Notes under the pieces: model-generated | The model's database searches: none | What the model was told of the DNA's origin: nothing | What the model saw: only the letters and a program-made list of their open reading frames with translations | Shown here: piece by piece, positions 23,481 to 34,635 of the stretch | Layout: every line of letters begins with the position of its first letter | Position numbering within the stretch: the first letter of the stretch is position 1 | Position numbers and translations under genes: made by a program | Assembly (NCBI GenBank): GCA_947034885.2 | Contig: OX344757.2 | Location: 1,426,001-1,490,000 of the forward strand | DNA from: Thuidium tamariscinum | Taxonomy: Eukaryota > Streptophyta > Bryopsida > Hypnales > Thuidiaceae | Length of the DNA: 64,000 nt | Direction of reading: 5' to 3'

Positions 23481-25426
23481 TGTTACCCAGGTGATAAGGT
23501 CCAGATGAACTTCCGTGGTGGCGGGTACCGTGGTATGCAGTAAGTTACAGACGATCAATCATACGCCACTACCCCAGAATTCTTTTGTCCCCAAATTTAG
23601 GCTCTGATTGGGTACTCTGATTGGGAATTGATGCCATTCGCTTATTTTTTTAATTTTTGGAAATTTGTGCTTGGGAGTGCAAGCCAGTTTGGTATGGAGA
23701 ATTGGCGGAAACTTGTTGGAAGCTCCAAAATCATTGCAATGTGCAATGCCGTCAATGTGAAGAAACCGTTTTTTTTATAGTGGCTTTGGACAAAAGGAGA
23801 GGAGGCTTCGTATGGATCCTTCTAACTTAAGCTTACAACAACGCTATCAGCTATTGTAGGGAACTGAAGATTTGGAGCTTTTATTTACATTTTTTTGGGA
23901 GGAAAATGCAGGAACTTATTTCCTCAGTATTACAAGTGATCAAATGTGGAAAAAATGAATTCATCTTTCGAATCAAACATTCCAAATTGCAGTGGAGTGG
24001 GTACAAGATATCAAATTAAACATCCTGAAATAGGAGGCAAGATTTTACATCTATTCTATCTAGATGGGAGAAAAAGTCTCATTGAGTCATAGAATGATTA
24101 GGGGTAGTCACGGCTTCTTCCACCACCCAAATTTTGCAGAAGAATGAGGGAAAATAGGACCCAATCGGGAGTCGATCATCATGAAGGAGCTGTGACACCC
24201 TTTTCGAGTGTGGTGAGCGTGTAGAATCAGAGTCATGGGAATGCGTTTCCGGCTTTCACTTCATCGGTAAGAGCGGCAATACTGACGGTGCGATCGGCAG
24301 CTTTCGGTAACAACTTCGCTCGCTAAGGGTTCTTCACACTACTTATTCACCTCCGGAATAGAATAAGCGACGCAGCAAAGTCTTCACTGTCGAAGTAAAT
24401 ATCGGCGCCAAGTGAGCTGCGAAAGCCAACCCTGAGTCGTCACGAAGTTATTCAATGGCGAAATTCGGCTCTATGGAAAAGCTGTGACTACCCTTATTGT
24501 AGCACTATTCTTAACAAGAACGGTGTGATTGTGAGGCTCTATCTTAGGTGAACAATGGTATTAGTTTGATTGCTAGAAAATACTAAAGATAAGGAAAATA
24601 AAACAAAATTATTTAAACAAAATACATAGTGGACTCGATTAGGTTTGCCTAGGCAACTCTTCTTTGCTAGCCGAAGGTCCACTTAAGCAACCCCTTCTCC
24701 TTGAAGGATTAGTGTACCTAAGTGGCCGCCTCGTCAATGGAGGGGTGTGCCTAAGTGGAACCCCTAGTCGAAGGAGGGATCTCCCTAGGCGGACTCCCCC
24801 CTGGACTAAATAGAAGTCCATTCGGGAGGCCCCCCTTCAAGTAAGCAAATGTTTGTCTTTATCAATATAGTGTAGTGTGAATAGGGTTATAGATAAGATT
24901 TGAAAACACAAAGTTGAAACCCATGGTCAATGCCATGGTCTCTATTCAAAAGGATAGAGCCAACAACTTTGTTTTGCATTGATAAAAGCTAAATGTGAGG
25001 AATTTGAAAAGGACCTTAGTTGTAATGCAAGTCAATGCCAAAGGAATATGATAGCCTATTGAAGAAAAATTACTTGTAAATTTATACAACTAAAACCTTC
25101 TCCATAGATTCAAGGCCACTCATGTCCATAATAGGCATTTTGGAACATAATTATGATAAAAAGTATTACCTATTTTTTAATAGAATGTAGGAATAAGAAT
25201 CTATGCTAGAAATTACATGTATTTTTGAACTAAGTATAATGTCTCTAAATCCAAACAAGGTAATAGGATCCACTTGGATGGTAGCCATTGCTTTTTCTGG
25301 ACCATTATTGATTGTGTAGATCAAAAAATTTAGATTTTTCTAAAATGAATATGCTTCATGTTTTATGAATGTTATAGTATCATGTTTGACTAATGTATAG
25401 TCTATGATGTCATCATTTCATCTTAA
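23481..25426. other. Spacer with a GC-richer block near 24.2-24.8 kb
   Basis: 24630-24840 repeats variants of 'CCTAAGTGG' and 'CCTAGGCGGAC', suggesting a degenerate short tandem array. No gene. Confidence 0.4.
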
Positions 25427-26444
25427 TTAACCCCTAAAGGACCATTGTTCTCTTGGGGGACAAAATGGATTTTTGGCAAAACTTTTTGAAACTTTTTCAC
25501 AGGATAGAAAAACTGATTAGCTTTGTGGGAATGTGATTTTTATTTCAATTGGTGACCGGGAGCAAAAGTTATACCACAAAAAGCCAAAATTTTCATTTGG
25601 CGGGCAAAATTTTTTTTGCAAAAAGTCAAAATTTAATTTTTCAAATATTTTTCTGAAATAATATATTTTTGCCTACATGTGAAGCTTTGATTCACTCTAT
25701 TTATTTCACTAGAAGAAAACCCTGTTAGAATCCCTGAAAACACGTCATGTAGTTTGTATTGAGTTCATGTTTCAAAACGCAATCAAAATGCAGTGAAAAT
25801 GCAAAAAAAACGCAAAAAAAGTGGACTTATAATGAGAAAGTTATGGACAATCTTGTTTTTCAGGCAATCTAAACATCTTCTTGAAAAAATAACTTATAGG
25901 ATTCATTTTTGAATGCAAATTTTTACAATTTTAAAAAAGAAATTGTTGGACAAGGTTATATTTACTTACTAGAACAATCTCACCATTGGAATTATTGTAT
26001 TTCAATCCCATCTTAGAGTTATTAATGATTTAGTTTTCTTTCAATTTTGGACCTTCATCTACGTAACAATTTTTTAAAGAATGAAAATCAAGTGTGTTTT
26101 GTGTGAATTTTTTTTCCTAGACTCTCAACTCAATTTCTCAACACAAAAGATTATAAATTCAAGTTTTGTAATACAATTTCTTTTACAAGTGGCAATCAAA
26201 GTCATCTGAAAATGTAGACCTTAGTTCAAGAAAAATTGTATTTTCAACTTTGAATGCTCATATCTTCCAATCTATACGGTCAAACTCCATGAAATTTTTA
26301 CCACATGATTTCAGTCAAGTTAAATAAAAGATCCAACAGTTAGATTTTTTTTAGATGTAATTTTTTTTCTTGGATGAATGCAATAGAAATGGCAGTTTTG
26401 AGAGTTTTTGGACAAAAAAATGGCCTTGGTCCTTTAGGGGTTAA
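25427..26444 (+). mobile_element. Family C TIR element, copy 3 (with a 120-bp insertion)
   Basis: Left end 'TTAACCCCTAAAGGACCA'; right end 'TTGGTCCTTTAGGGGTTAA'. TTAA is at both borders. It aligns over its length with copy 4 (30405-31329), but carries 120 extra bases at 25703-25822 that begin near 'CACTAGAAGAAAAC', the terminus of the CACTA-type element at 11480. Both copies contain 'TTCCAATCTATACGGT'. Confidence 0.85.
25703..25822 (+). mobile_element. CACTA-type fragment inside family C copy 3
   Basis: Comparison with family C copy 4, which reads straight through 'TCTATTTGGACTTATAATG', shows this block is an insertion. It has the left terminus 'CACTAGAAGAAAAC' but not the matching right terminus, so it is a truncated or internally deleted copy. 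Confidence 0.6.
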
Positions 26445-29279
26445 GTACCAAAAACCTCATGAAACCAATGCTTTTTACTCCTTTGTTGAATTTTAAATTA
26501 GTATATTTATAAACTTTTCTACTAAAAGTGATCATGTTTCAAATAGAATTTGTCATTTTTAACAACTTTGAGTAATTTTTAATACTAATTTGATGAAATT
26601 GATGAGGTTTTTGAGTAAAACATTCTATCAAAATTTCAAAAGAAACATGCTCTATGTCCTTAGTAGGTCCTATTAGCTCATTTAGACCCCTCTGCAGTTT
26701 AAGAAATTTAGCTTTGAGACATTGTTTTGTAAAGATTAAGGTTTATTGGTTTGAAAGTTGTATTGTATAGATTAATGTGACTATTCTTGAACAAAATGAT
26801 TAAGAATTGACAACTTTTTTGAAAATTTCTCTATCTCCAAAAGTAATTTGTGCCAATGTAGCCTAGCCTTTAATTGCAATTGCAAGAGTAAAAAGGAAAA
26901 AATATAGCTCAATTTATAGTTACAATGGATGGAAAAACTCTCCATCGACTTTGTTGTTTGTTGTCATTTGTAATGTCATGGTGGATTGGGAAATAAATTT
27001 TTTTATTGCTTGCAAGATGTATGAGAATTGTAGTCACAAAAATGTGTAAAGTCAATTGTACCCACTAGTTCTAATAAGATAATAGTATTTAGTTGAGGAA
27101 TCAAGCTCAAGGCATGCTTGCAACAACCTTTAGATATTTCAATGGTATTTTGTTGAAGAATTGATTCAAATCACATCACATGGAGACATTGAGTTCCATG
27201 CTCCAATACTTAGGACTGGAATATACATAAAGCTTATCAATTGCTTTTCTATACTAAGTACATTAGATAGAGTGAATAAAAAACATGATGAATCAAACAT
27301 ACTATATAGGCTTTGATGTAGGATTTGAAATCTTCTATTGCAAAAGATAGAGGTACCTATTTCTGACCAAAGACCCATATCCAATTTGTAGATTGCAGTT
27401 ATTTTTAACTAAAGCTTGAATATATCTCCAACCAAAGCTTGAAATGTGTTTTCTCTTCCATTTCAAGGTTGGGCCAAATAAAATCATGACACATGTTCCA
27501 AAGTAGTGAATAAGAAAATAAGAAGTAGTGTATGCGGAAAAGTACCTAGTCTATGATTGGAATTAGAAGAGCCTAGACATTGGCTATTAGTCCAAACAAC
27601 TTTTTGGCTTCCAAAAATCATAGTAATTTCAATTTTGGGAATAAAATTCTAAAAAAATTTTAGTCCCCATATTTCCTATTTTTCTACTTGGTAAAAATTC
27701 CACTTGCCTTATATTGCATTCAATTTGCTTGAAAATTGCTTAAATGATTGACTATGAATACCTCTACCTTGGATGTAATGACAAGGAAAAAGGGTTGAAA
27801 ATTATGTACTCCATCCATTCTATAGTGATCCTCTTGTTGGCCTTCATTTTGGTTCTTAAATAATCTTCATGTTGCAAATTGGTCAAATTTGGCTTTTGTT
27901 CTTTTTTAGGACCAACAACACAATTTTAAACAAAGGTTCCCCTCCATCTATACAATTATCAATTAAAAGACAAATGAAATGATTGAGGAGGTCAATTGTT
28001 TTTTATCATAAAGTTTTTGCATTTCTTTGAATATTGTTCATTTGAAGGAGATAAAGCTTTGAGTGTCAAAAAAGAGGGCCTAACATGGGTTTTGACCTAT
28101 ACTAAATGCCCATAAAATGACAACCTCACACTCAACAATTAAATGCCTACTAAAACTATTCAAAAGTGCTACAAAAGTTCCACTTTTCAATACTTCTAAA
28201 GTTCACTTTGAAAAGGGTTCCAAAACTCAAAGTTTTTAGGACGCTAAGAGTGCACCAAACTCTATTTACAATGCAAAACGTTATTTTTAGCCTCAATCCA
28301 AAATATTTTGTCAAATAGGAAGATCATTTTGGAATGGTGGTATTACTAAATGAGTAGTTCATGCCACATATTTAAGACAAAAAGTCTATGGATTCCAAAA
28401 GTGTCCCTTTTAAATTGTAGAATAATAAATGAGTCATCTATCATGTATTTAAGTTGCATAGGTTGCGTCATTTTAGTTTCCATACCTTACAAAGTATACC
28501 CAATGTCACCACCTTCTTCATTTAGAAACACTTGTAAGATGGTATAGAAAGAGCATAGAAAGTTGACAAAAGAGACACTACATCCATCAAAAACACTACA
28601 AGATCTTAAGAACAATTAATGGAAGGTGAAATATTTTTGCTTCAAAGGTAATTGCTTTAAGGGTAAATTTGATGGCATGAATAGATACCCTTGTACTTTT
28701 AACTTGAAAAATTCAAAAAATACTACCTAGTTGATGAAAAATTATAAAATGATTGGTGTGTAACCTTATGAGTAAGTAAAGGAATAAATCTATTTCTAAC
28801 CAAATAAACAATCTAGTATATCTAGAATGGCAATGTGTCGAGGGAATAAATTTCCATGTACAAAAATCGACTTGTAAAGCAATCTGTATTTTTTTAATTT
28901 TTAATTTTTCCTTCAAAAAATTATCATGAATGTTTTTGATGAAGGTTTTGTTCAATATCATACTAGTTGATAGGTCATCCTATTCCCAACCAAGGGCTAG
29001 TTGAAAAAAATCAAGAATGCTTCATTTCTATCACAAAAAATTGTAGCACCAATTAAGAATGCTTCATTGCCATGTGCCATCTTACCAAGCAAGAGTACTA
29101 TTTTCAATTATAATGCTTCAAAACTAATTGAAAACACACCACCCTACCTTGCCATAATGGGAGGTGGTTAAGAATGGTTTGCCTCAAATAGAGCCATAAA
29201 AATTGCATTTTGGATTCGGCTACCACAAGGACAATATGTTAAATTTGTCCTAGAAAGTATAATTCTTAGAATGAGATCT
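26445..29279. other. AT-rich spacer with one family H copy
   Basis: Apart from the H repeat, only short AT-driven frames. Confidence 0.5.
27430..27790 (+). repeat. Dispersed repeat family H, copy 1
   Basis: 'ATGACACATGTTCCAAAGTA', 'GCCTAGACATTGGCTATTAG', 'TCCCCATATTTCCTATTTTT' and 'TGGCTTAA'-type words run in the same order as at 31.9 kb. It is unclassified and non-coding. It could be an internal piece of a larger element. Confidence 0.6.
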
Positions 29280-29445
29280 CTATTCTCTAGGGGTAAAAGT
29301 AAAAAAAGCCTTCTATTTTGTATCATGTTTGGGGGGTATTATCAATTTTTCAAGGCTAATTTAGGATCTCTAGTAGCAAATATAAATTCAAAATTTTCCA
29401 ATTTATCATATATGAAAAATAAAAAATTTAGCGTTTTTCACTAGG
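29280..29445 (+). mobile_element. MITE family B, partial copy
   Basis: 'AGGGGTAAAAGTAAAAAAAG', 'CTTCTATTTTGTATC' and 'GCAAATATAAATTCAAAATT' match the B interior. Both ends are worn. It lies just left of another B copy in the opposite orientation. Confidence 0.5.
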
Positions 29446-29494
29446 ATAAATCCAACCTACTAGTCTCACTTTATAGGATGGGTTTAATGGCCGA

Positions 29495-29720
29495 GGTGAA
29501 ATGACCTCCTCGTTTGGCCAATCAAGAGAATCCAAAAAAGAATATGTCACAAATGATGAAATTTGTAAACTCTGAATTTATATTTGTGATAAGGGGCCCC
29601 AAATTAGCTAGGAGAGGTGTACAAGATAAATTAATGAAGATTCAAATAGGGGGATTTTTTTTAGTTGCATCTTTTGAAATCTGAATGGCTTGGAGGGTTG
29701 AGTGAGAGGGAAAATTCACC
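29495..29720 (-). mobile_element. MITE family B, copy 3
   Basis: The borders 'GGTGAAATGACCTCCTCGTT' and 'GAGTGAGAGGGAAAATTCAC' are inverses of the type in the 43-kb copies. The interior has 'CTCTGAATTTATATTTGTGA' and 'GGCCCCAAATTAGCTAGG'. Confidence 0.6.
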
Positions 29721-30404
29721 ATGATTGATTTGATGGCTTTCACCTTAAATTAGACCTAAAACCTAAGAGATGCTCTATAATGTAAATGGTATTGGGTCCT
29801 CATACTATAGTGTACAATAAGTTAAAACAACTACCTTGCTAGAGAGAGGGGTACTAGAGATTGTTCACTTCTTCACCTCAATTTGTCTATTCCTCCATTG
29901 CCCCATGTTGAGACAAGACTTAGACATACTAAGTAAAAATGGTAAAAGTCCTAAAATAAGACTTGTCACCTCATCAAATTAGTTCTATTTGATGATGGTA
30001 AGTTAGTAAGTATTAGGTGCTTGCTTCATTTCATGATCCAATGAGTCATGAGCTATCCTTTTAGAGTTCTTAGAATACTTTTTCAATGCAGTTCACACCT
30101 TGAAATTTGGGTAGAAGGATGGTAAACCTCTATGCTCAAGACATTCTAATTTCCATTGTACTTTTTTAAAATTTTGAAGTAGCTAGTCTGTTTTGGAGGC
30201 TCCGTATGCTTGCCATGGGGCTCTCTTCTTGGCCTAGTTTGCCAATTGCACAAGTCAGCTCCTTTGGCAAGTTGCCGTGGGGGTACTCGTAGAGCCAGTT
30301 TACTATTGAGGACCTAAACCTCTAGGTTTGGGAGATCCAAGTGGTTTCCATTGGATTTAAGCTAGCCCTTGGATGTCTGACTAGACCTCCAAGCTCCAAC
30401 CTGT

Positions 30405-31329
30405 TTAACCCCTAAAGAACCATTGTCTCCTTGAGGGACAAAATGGATTTTGGGTAGGTTCCTATGACTTCAATTTTTTGTGAAACCTTTTGAAACTTTC
30501 TCACAAGATATAAAAACTGATTAGCTTCATGGGAATGTAATTTTTATTTCAATTGGTGACCGGGAGCAAAAGTTATACCATAAAAAGCCCAAATTTTCAT
30601 TCGGCGGGCAGATTTGTTTTTTGAAAAAATTCAAATTTTTTTTTTTTTTTTTTCTGAAATAATATAATTTTGCCTCCATGTAAAGCTTTGATTCATTCTA
30701 TTTGGACTTATAATGAGAAAGTTATGGACAATCTTGTTTTTCGTGCAATCTAAACAATTTCTTAAGAAAATAACTTATAGGATTCATTTTTGAATGCAAT
30801 TTTTACAATTTTTTAAAAAAAATTGTTGGACAAGGTTATGTTTACTTACTAGAACAATCTCACCATTGAGATTGTTGTATTTCAATCCCATCTTAGAGTT
30901 ATTAACCATTTAGTTTTTCTTTCAATCTTGGACCTACATCTACTCAACAATTTTTTGAAGAATGAAAATTAAGTATTTTTTGTGTGAATTTTTTTTCCTA
31001 GACTTTCAACTCAACTTTTTAACACAAAAAACTATAAATTCAAGGTCTATAGTGCAAATTTTATTTACAAATGCCAGTCAAAGTCATCTCAAATTGCAGA
31101 TCATAGTTAAAAAAAAATTTGAATTCTCAACTTTGAATGCTCATATCTTCCAATCTATACGGTGAAACTTCATGAAATTTTTACTACATGATTTCAATCA
31201 AGTTAAGTACAAGATCGTATGGTTGGATTCTACAAAAATATTTGTTTTGTTTTCTTGGGTGAATGCAATAGAAATGGTAGTTTTGAGAGTTTTTTGGTAG
31301 AAAAAAGGCCTTGGTCCATTAGGGGTTAA
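30405..31329 (+). mobile_element. Family C TIR element, copy 4
   Basis: Left end 'TTAACCCCTAAAGAACCA'; right end 'TTGGTCCATTAGGGGTTAA', with TTAA at both borders. It is highly similar to copy 3 apart from that copy's 120-bp insertion. This closeness makes the pair the youngest-looking C copies in the window. Confidence 0.85.
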
Positions 31330-31562
31330 AGGAGAAATATAGAGCTCGAAGGCCTAGAGGGACAAGTGGACCCCTCTTTCAAGCAAATGAGATAGAATTA
31401 TTTTTGCTATAGTCCTCGGCCACTTACTGAATTGTGCGAAGTTCCAAGCTACAAATGCTCTAGCTTCTATTCGTTCGGTGTTCAATGGAAAGCTCCGTTA
31501 CTGTGTTCTACTTGAATATTCCAAACTAGACCCCCTCCAATTCTTGGACATCTAGAGGTCGA

Positions 31563-31779
31563 GGTGAATTGGCCCGCTCACTTGGCTTCTCCAAGTAATT
31601 CTAGGGGTACAAGTAAAACAAAAGCCCCCTATTTTGTACTTAACTAATTTATCTTGTACACTCTACCTAGCAAACTTGGAGCCTCTGACAGATTGCAAAT
31701 ACGAATTCTGAATTTGCAAAATAAATTATTTGCAAAAAAAACATTCCAGCGTTTTCCCAAGTCAGGGGTCAGTTCACCC
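31563..31779 (+). mobile_element. MITE family B, copy 4
   Basis: The borders 'GGTGAATTGGCCCGCTCACT' and 'AAGTCAGGGGTCAGTTCACC' enclose 'CAAGTAAAACAAAAGCCCCC', 'TATTTTGTACTTAACTAATT' and 'GCAAATACGAATTCTGAATT'. It is 217 bp and non-coding. Confidence 0.7.
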
Positions 31780-31899
31780 CAGCCGTCGGGGGGATTCAAT
31801 GGTAACCAGCTCTTAAGGTTGAGGCACCAAATGTCGACCACACTGAGTAGCCAACCTGTAGGGGGCCCTATTTCCAATCCATTCCAGAACATATTTCCA

Positions 31900-32240
31900 A
31901 AAACACCTTGAGTTGCGTGTTTTGGTCCTTTTATAGGCCAAGACTAATAAGGTAATGACACATGTCCAAATTAGTGAGCGGAAGAAGTGAACAGAAAGCA
32001 GTAAAAGCATTATTGGAATTAGGAGACTCTAGACATTGGCTATTGGTCTGGAGTACTTTTTGCTTCCCAAAATTCACTGCAAATTCAGTTTTAGAAATGA
32101 AATTCTGAAAAATTTTCTATCCCCATGTTTCTTATCTTCCTACATGTGAAAAATTCCCACCACCTCATCCTGTGCAAAATCTGCTCTGAAATGGCTTAAA
32201 TGGTCGGCTACTGGTGCCTCAACCTTAATTCCTGAGTGTG
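31900..32240 (+). repeat. Dispersed repeat family H, copy 2
   Basis: 'ATGACACATGTCCAAATTAG', 'CTCTAGACATTGGCTATTGG', 'TCCCCATGTTTCTTATCTTC' and 'GAAATGGCTTAAATGGTCGG' align with the copy at 27.4 kb. The termini are not defined. Confidence 0.6.
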
Positions 32241-32911
32241 AGAACGACATTGAGTTCTTCGATGTCAAAATTGATGTAAAGTTCTTTTACCTTTTTTCCT
32301 AAAACTTGGAAGGATCCAGACTCATCCATCCCCTGGAACTTCGATGCGTGGGATCTACACGGAACCATCGACTGTATGAAGGCGGTGCCAGTTGGGGGCC
32401 GAAGCAACCGAGAGGGAACTTCATCGGATACATCTCCGCCGTTGAGTGTGCCACTGCCTTATCTGGACCGCAGACCAGCCCCACGACCCCCAGATAGGAT
32501 GGAGGGAAAGGACGCCACGTCACATGGATAATGCTGATGCGGCGGTAAAACGGTAGCGCACCTTCTCCGCCAATCCGCGACGGACATGTGGTTTGCCACG
32601 GGACTCTGCGTCAATGTGAACGCCCGCGTTGTCGTGTTGGACTTGGCTGCCAATCAGGGAGACGCACGTGGCATCCCGGTTCCGCCACATGCAGACGGAA
32701 GGTGTCTGTTTGGTTGGGGTTGGGGTTCCAATGCGGTGGCTCAATCAGGTCGCAAGGAAGCCCTGCATTCCGTTGTTCGGAGTGGATCTGGTTTGCGGTT
32801 AACTTTTAAAAAAACTTCAAACTTTCTCTGCTTAGAGGGTCCGGCCCAACAAAATGATAAAAGAAAATTCGTGGCAAAAAAATTTCATTTCTCTTGGGGG
32901 GCGGCCAAGGC
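32241..32911. other. Orphan GC-rich island
   Basis: 32300-32830 is GC-rich with 'GCCACGTCACATGGATAATG' (ACGT core plus GATAA-like word), as in many plant promoters. Overlapping frames on both strands show no domain. It may be a promoter relic or a captured gene fragment. Confidence 0.4.
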
Positions 32912-33475
32912 CAGTGGAAACACCCACAACCGTCAGTTTCAGCAATTCAGCATAGTTGGAGGCATTTTTTTGTAAAAATAATATTTTGATAGTGTTAGCG
33001 AGTGAAAATCATGAACAATAAAAAAAAACAGGACATAACATTAAGTAGCACATTGTGCCTTTCCTCTGCAGTGACGGGTGTGGCATATTCTACACCCAAT
33101 AGCCTCTCCATCCTCCACACGTTCACTTACTTCAATAGTTATTGATGAAACATTGTTGGGGTATCGAATATTCCACACCCTCTAGTAGGCAGAGGCACCC
33201 AATGCTACTGAATGTTATGGATGTAGTATGTAATTTCTATAAACTATCAAAGTACTGGCTCTCTAGACCAACGGAACCGTCCTATAGGTGTACCCTAAAC
33301 TAAACTTTGTTGAAATCAGCTATCAATGAATGAAAATTATACATGTGTCTTACAACTGCATCAACAAATTAGATTTAAACATTTGTAGGACACTTTAATG
33401 AATGCCTATGGATGGATATAGTGATACTCTAGGGTTCAGGAATGGGTACAGGGACGGAAATGGGTGTTTCTACCT
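32912..33475 (+). mobile_element. MITE family E, copy 3 (with nested hairpin)
   Basis: Left end 'CAGTGGAAACACCCACAACC'; right end 'GGAAATGGGTGTTTCTACCT'. It has 'TTCAGCATAGTTGGAGGC' and 'CCGTCCTATAGGTG' in the usual order. About 186 bp in the middle is a separate hairpin element; without it the length fits copy 2. Confidence 0.75.
33034..33219. mobile_element. Hairpin MITE nested in family E copy 3
   Basis: The left arm, 'CATAACATTAAGTAGCAC' then 'CTCTGC' and 'TATTCTACACCC', is mirrored by the right arm, ending 'ATGCTACTGAATGTTATG'. Other E copies read through without this block. The flanks share GA as a possible short duplication. Confidence 0.6.
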
Positions 33476-33606
33476 TATGCAACCTTCACTGTGATCGGAT
33501 GGAACTTGTTACCTGCATGGATGTGAATGAGACTTGCCACATGTAAGGTGAAAATGTTGCCAAAAACGTCATAAATAAACAATTCAACATAGTTGGAGGC
33601 ACCTTT

Positions 33607-34361
33607 TTAACCCCTAAGTGTCGAGACTTATTTCAAAAATGACAATTTCAAAAAATCATTACAAAGTACTACAATAGAACTTCTAATAAGAACTAGTCTA
33701 TGACTGCTCTAATACATAATTGTAGAGAGGTTATTGCACTATAGGTGGATCATTTGCATTCAATATATTTGTATATAATTGTGGCTAGGATTGGTTTGAC
33801 AGAATACTATAGAGAGTTTTATTACTTGAGAGAGTGAATTTTATTAGAAGTTCTATTGTATTTGGAAAAATACTTTGGAATTGAGATGCAAATAAAATTT
33901 ATTGAGTTTGAGTTTTAAATTCTATCCATATGCTATTAGATTCACCAACGCTATCACCAATATTTTTCTATAAATTAAAGGAAAAATTCAATTACAAGGC
34001 AAATATTGTCATTTGTTGAGTAAATTTTGTTGGAATGGATCTAAAATGAGGTTCTCTTAACATGGTGATTTCTTAGAATTTTTATATTCTTTGATTACTC
34101 TATCCTCATTTTTGTAGTTTGAAGTTTGAACTAAAGTCAATACAATTTTGGCTTGGTCAATCACTTGGCAAACTATCACATTTTAAAATTTTAAAAAACA
34201 TGTAGTCTTGTGACACCAAATGCACCCCTTAGATAGGACAACAACTTTATAAAGTATCTTTAAAAATTAGGATGAATTTCATCTAAGCTATAATGAGAAA
34301 GAAATTTGTTTTCAATTTGTACATTATTTAGAAATTGATTGTCAAAGTCCTTCAAGGTTAA
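33607..34361 (+). mobile_element. Family C TIR element, copy 5, nested in family E
   Basis: Left end 'TTAACCCCTAAGTGTCGAG'; right end 'AAAGTCCTTCAAGGTTAA', with TTAA on both sides. It interrupts a family E element: E sequence stops at 'GAGGCACCTTT' on the left and resumes at 'GAAAATCATGG' on the right, as in the uninterrupted E copy at 54398. It contains a further small MITE (33672-33858). Confidence 0.75.
33672..33858. mobile_element. Small TA-type MITE nested in family C copy 5
   Basis: The termini 'CAATAGAACTTCTAATAA' and 'TTATTAGAAGTTCTATTG' are perfect inverses and are flanked by TA on both sides, as in mariner/Stowaway-type insertions. It is 187 bp and non-coding. Confidence 0.65.
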
Positions 34362-34635
34362 GAAAGAAAAAATATTTTTTTGGTATTTGCAATTGAAAAT
34401 CATGGATTTTCAATTAAAAAAATTATAGAATTTTTGGATAAGACATGTACTAATCACTAAGAATTTTCAAAGTCAAAGCTCCCTAGGCCTTTGAAGCCAT
34501 CACATAGCTTGGTTATAAAACCAAATTCTAGAGACACAAGAGTGAACAAATTGCAATTAAGTGGGTGAACGGTTTAATGGCACTTTTGGAGGACACTTTA
34601 AATGGAAGTAGATACATTTGGATGACTTTTTTTCT

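Larger units (their letters stand above)
33546..34635 (+). mobile_element. MITE family E, copy 4, split by family C
   Basis: The left part (33546-33606) has 'AGGTGAAAATGTTGCC' after TA and 'TTCAACATAGTTGGAGGCAC'. The right part (34362 to about 34635) has 'GAAAATCATGG', 'AGAATTTTTGG' and 'GGAGGACACTTT', aligning with the copy at 54398. The element between them is family C copy 5. The right terminus is worn, so its end is approximate. Confidence 0.6.
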
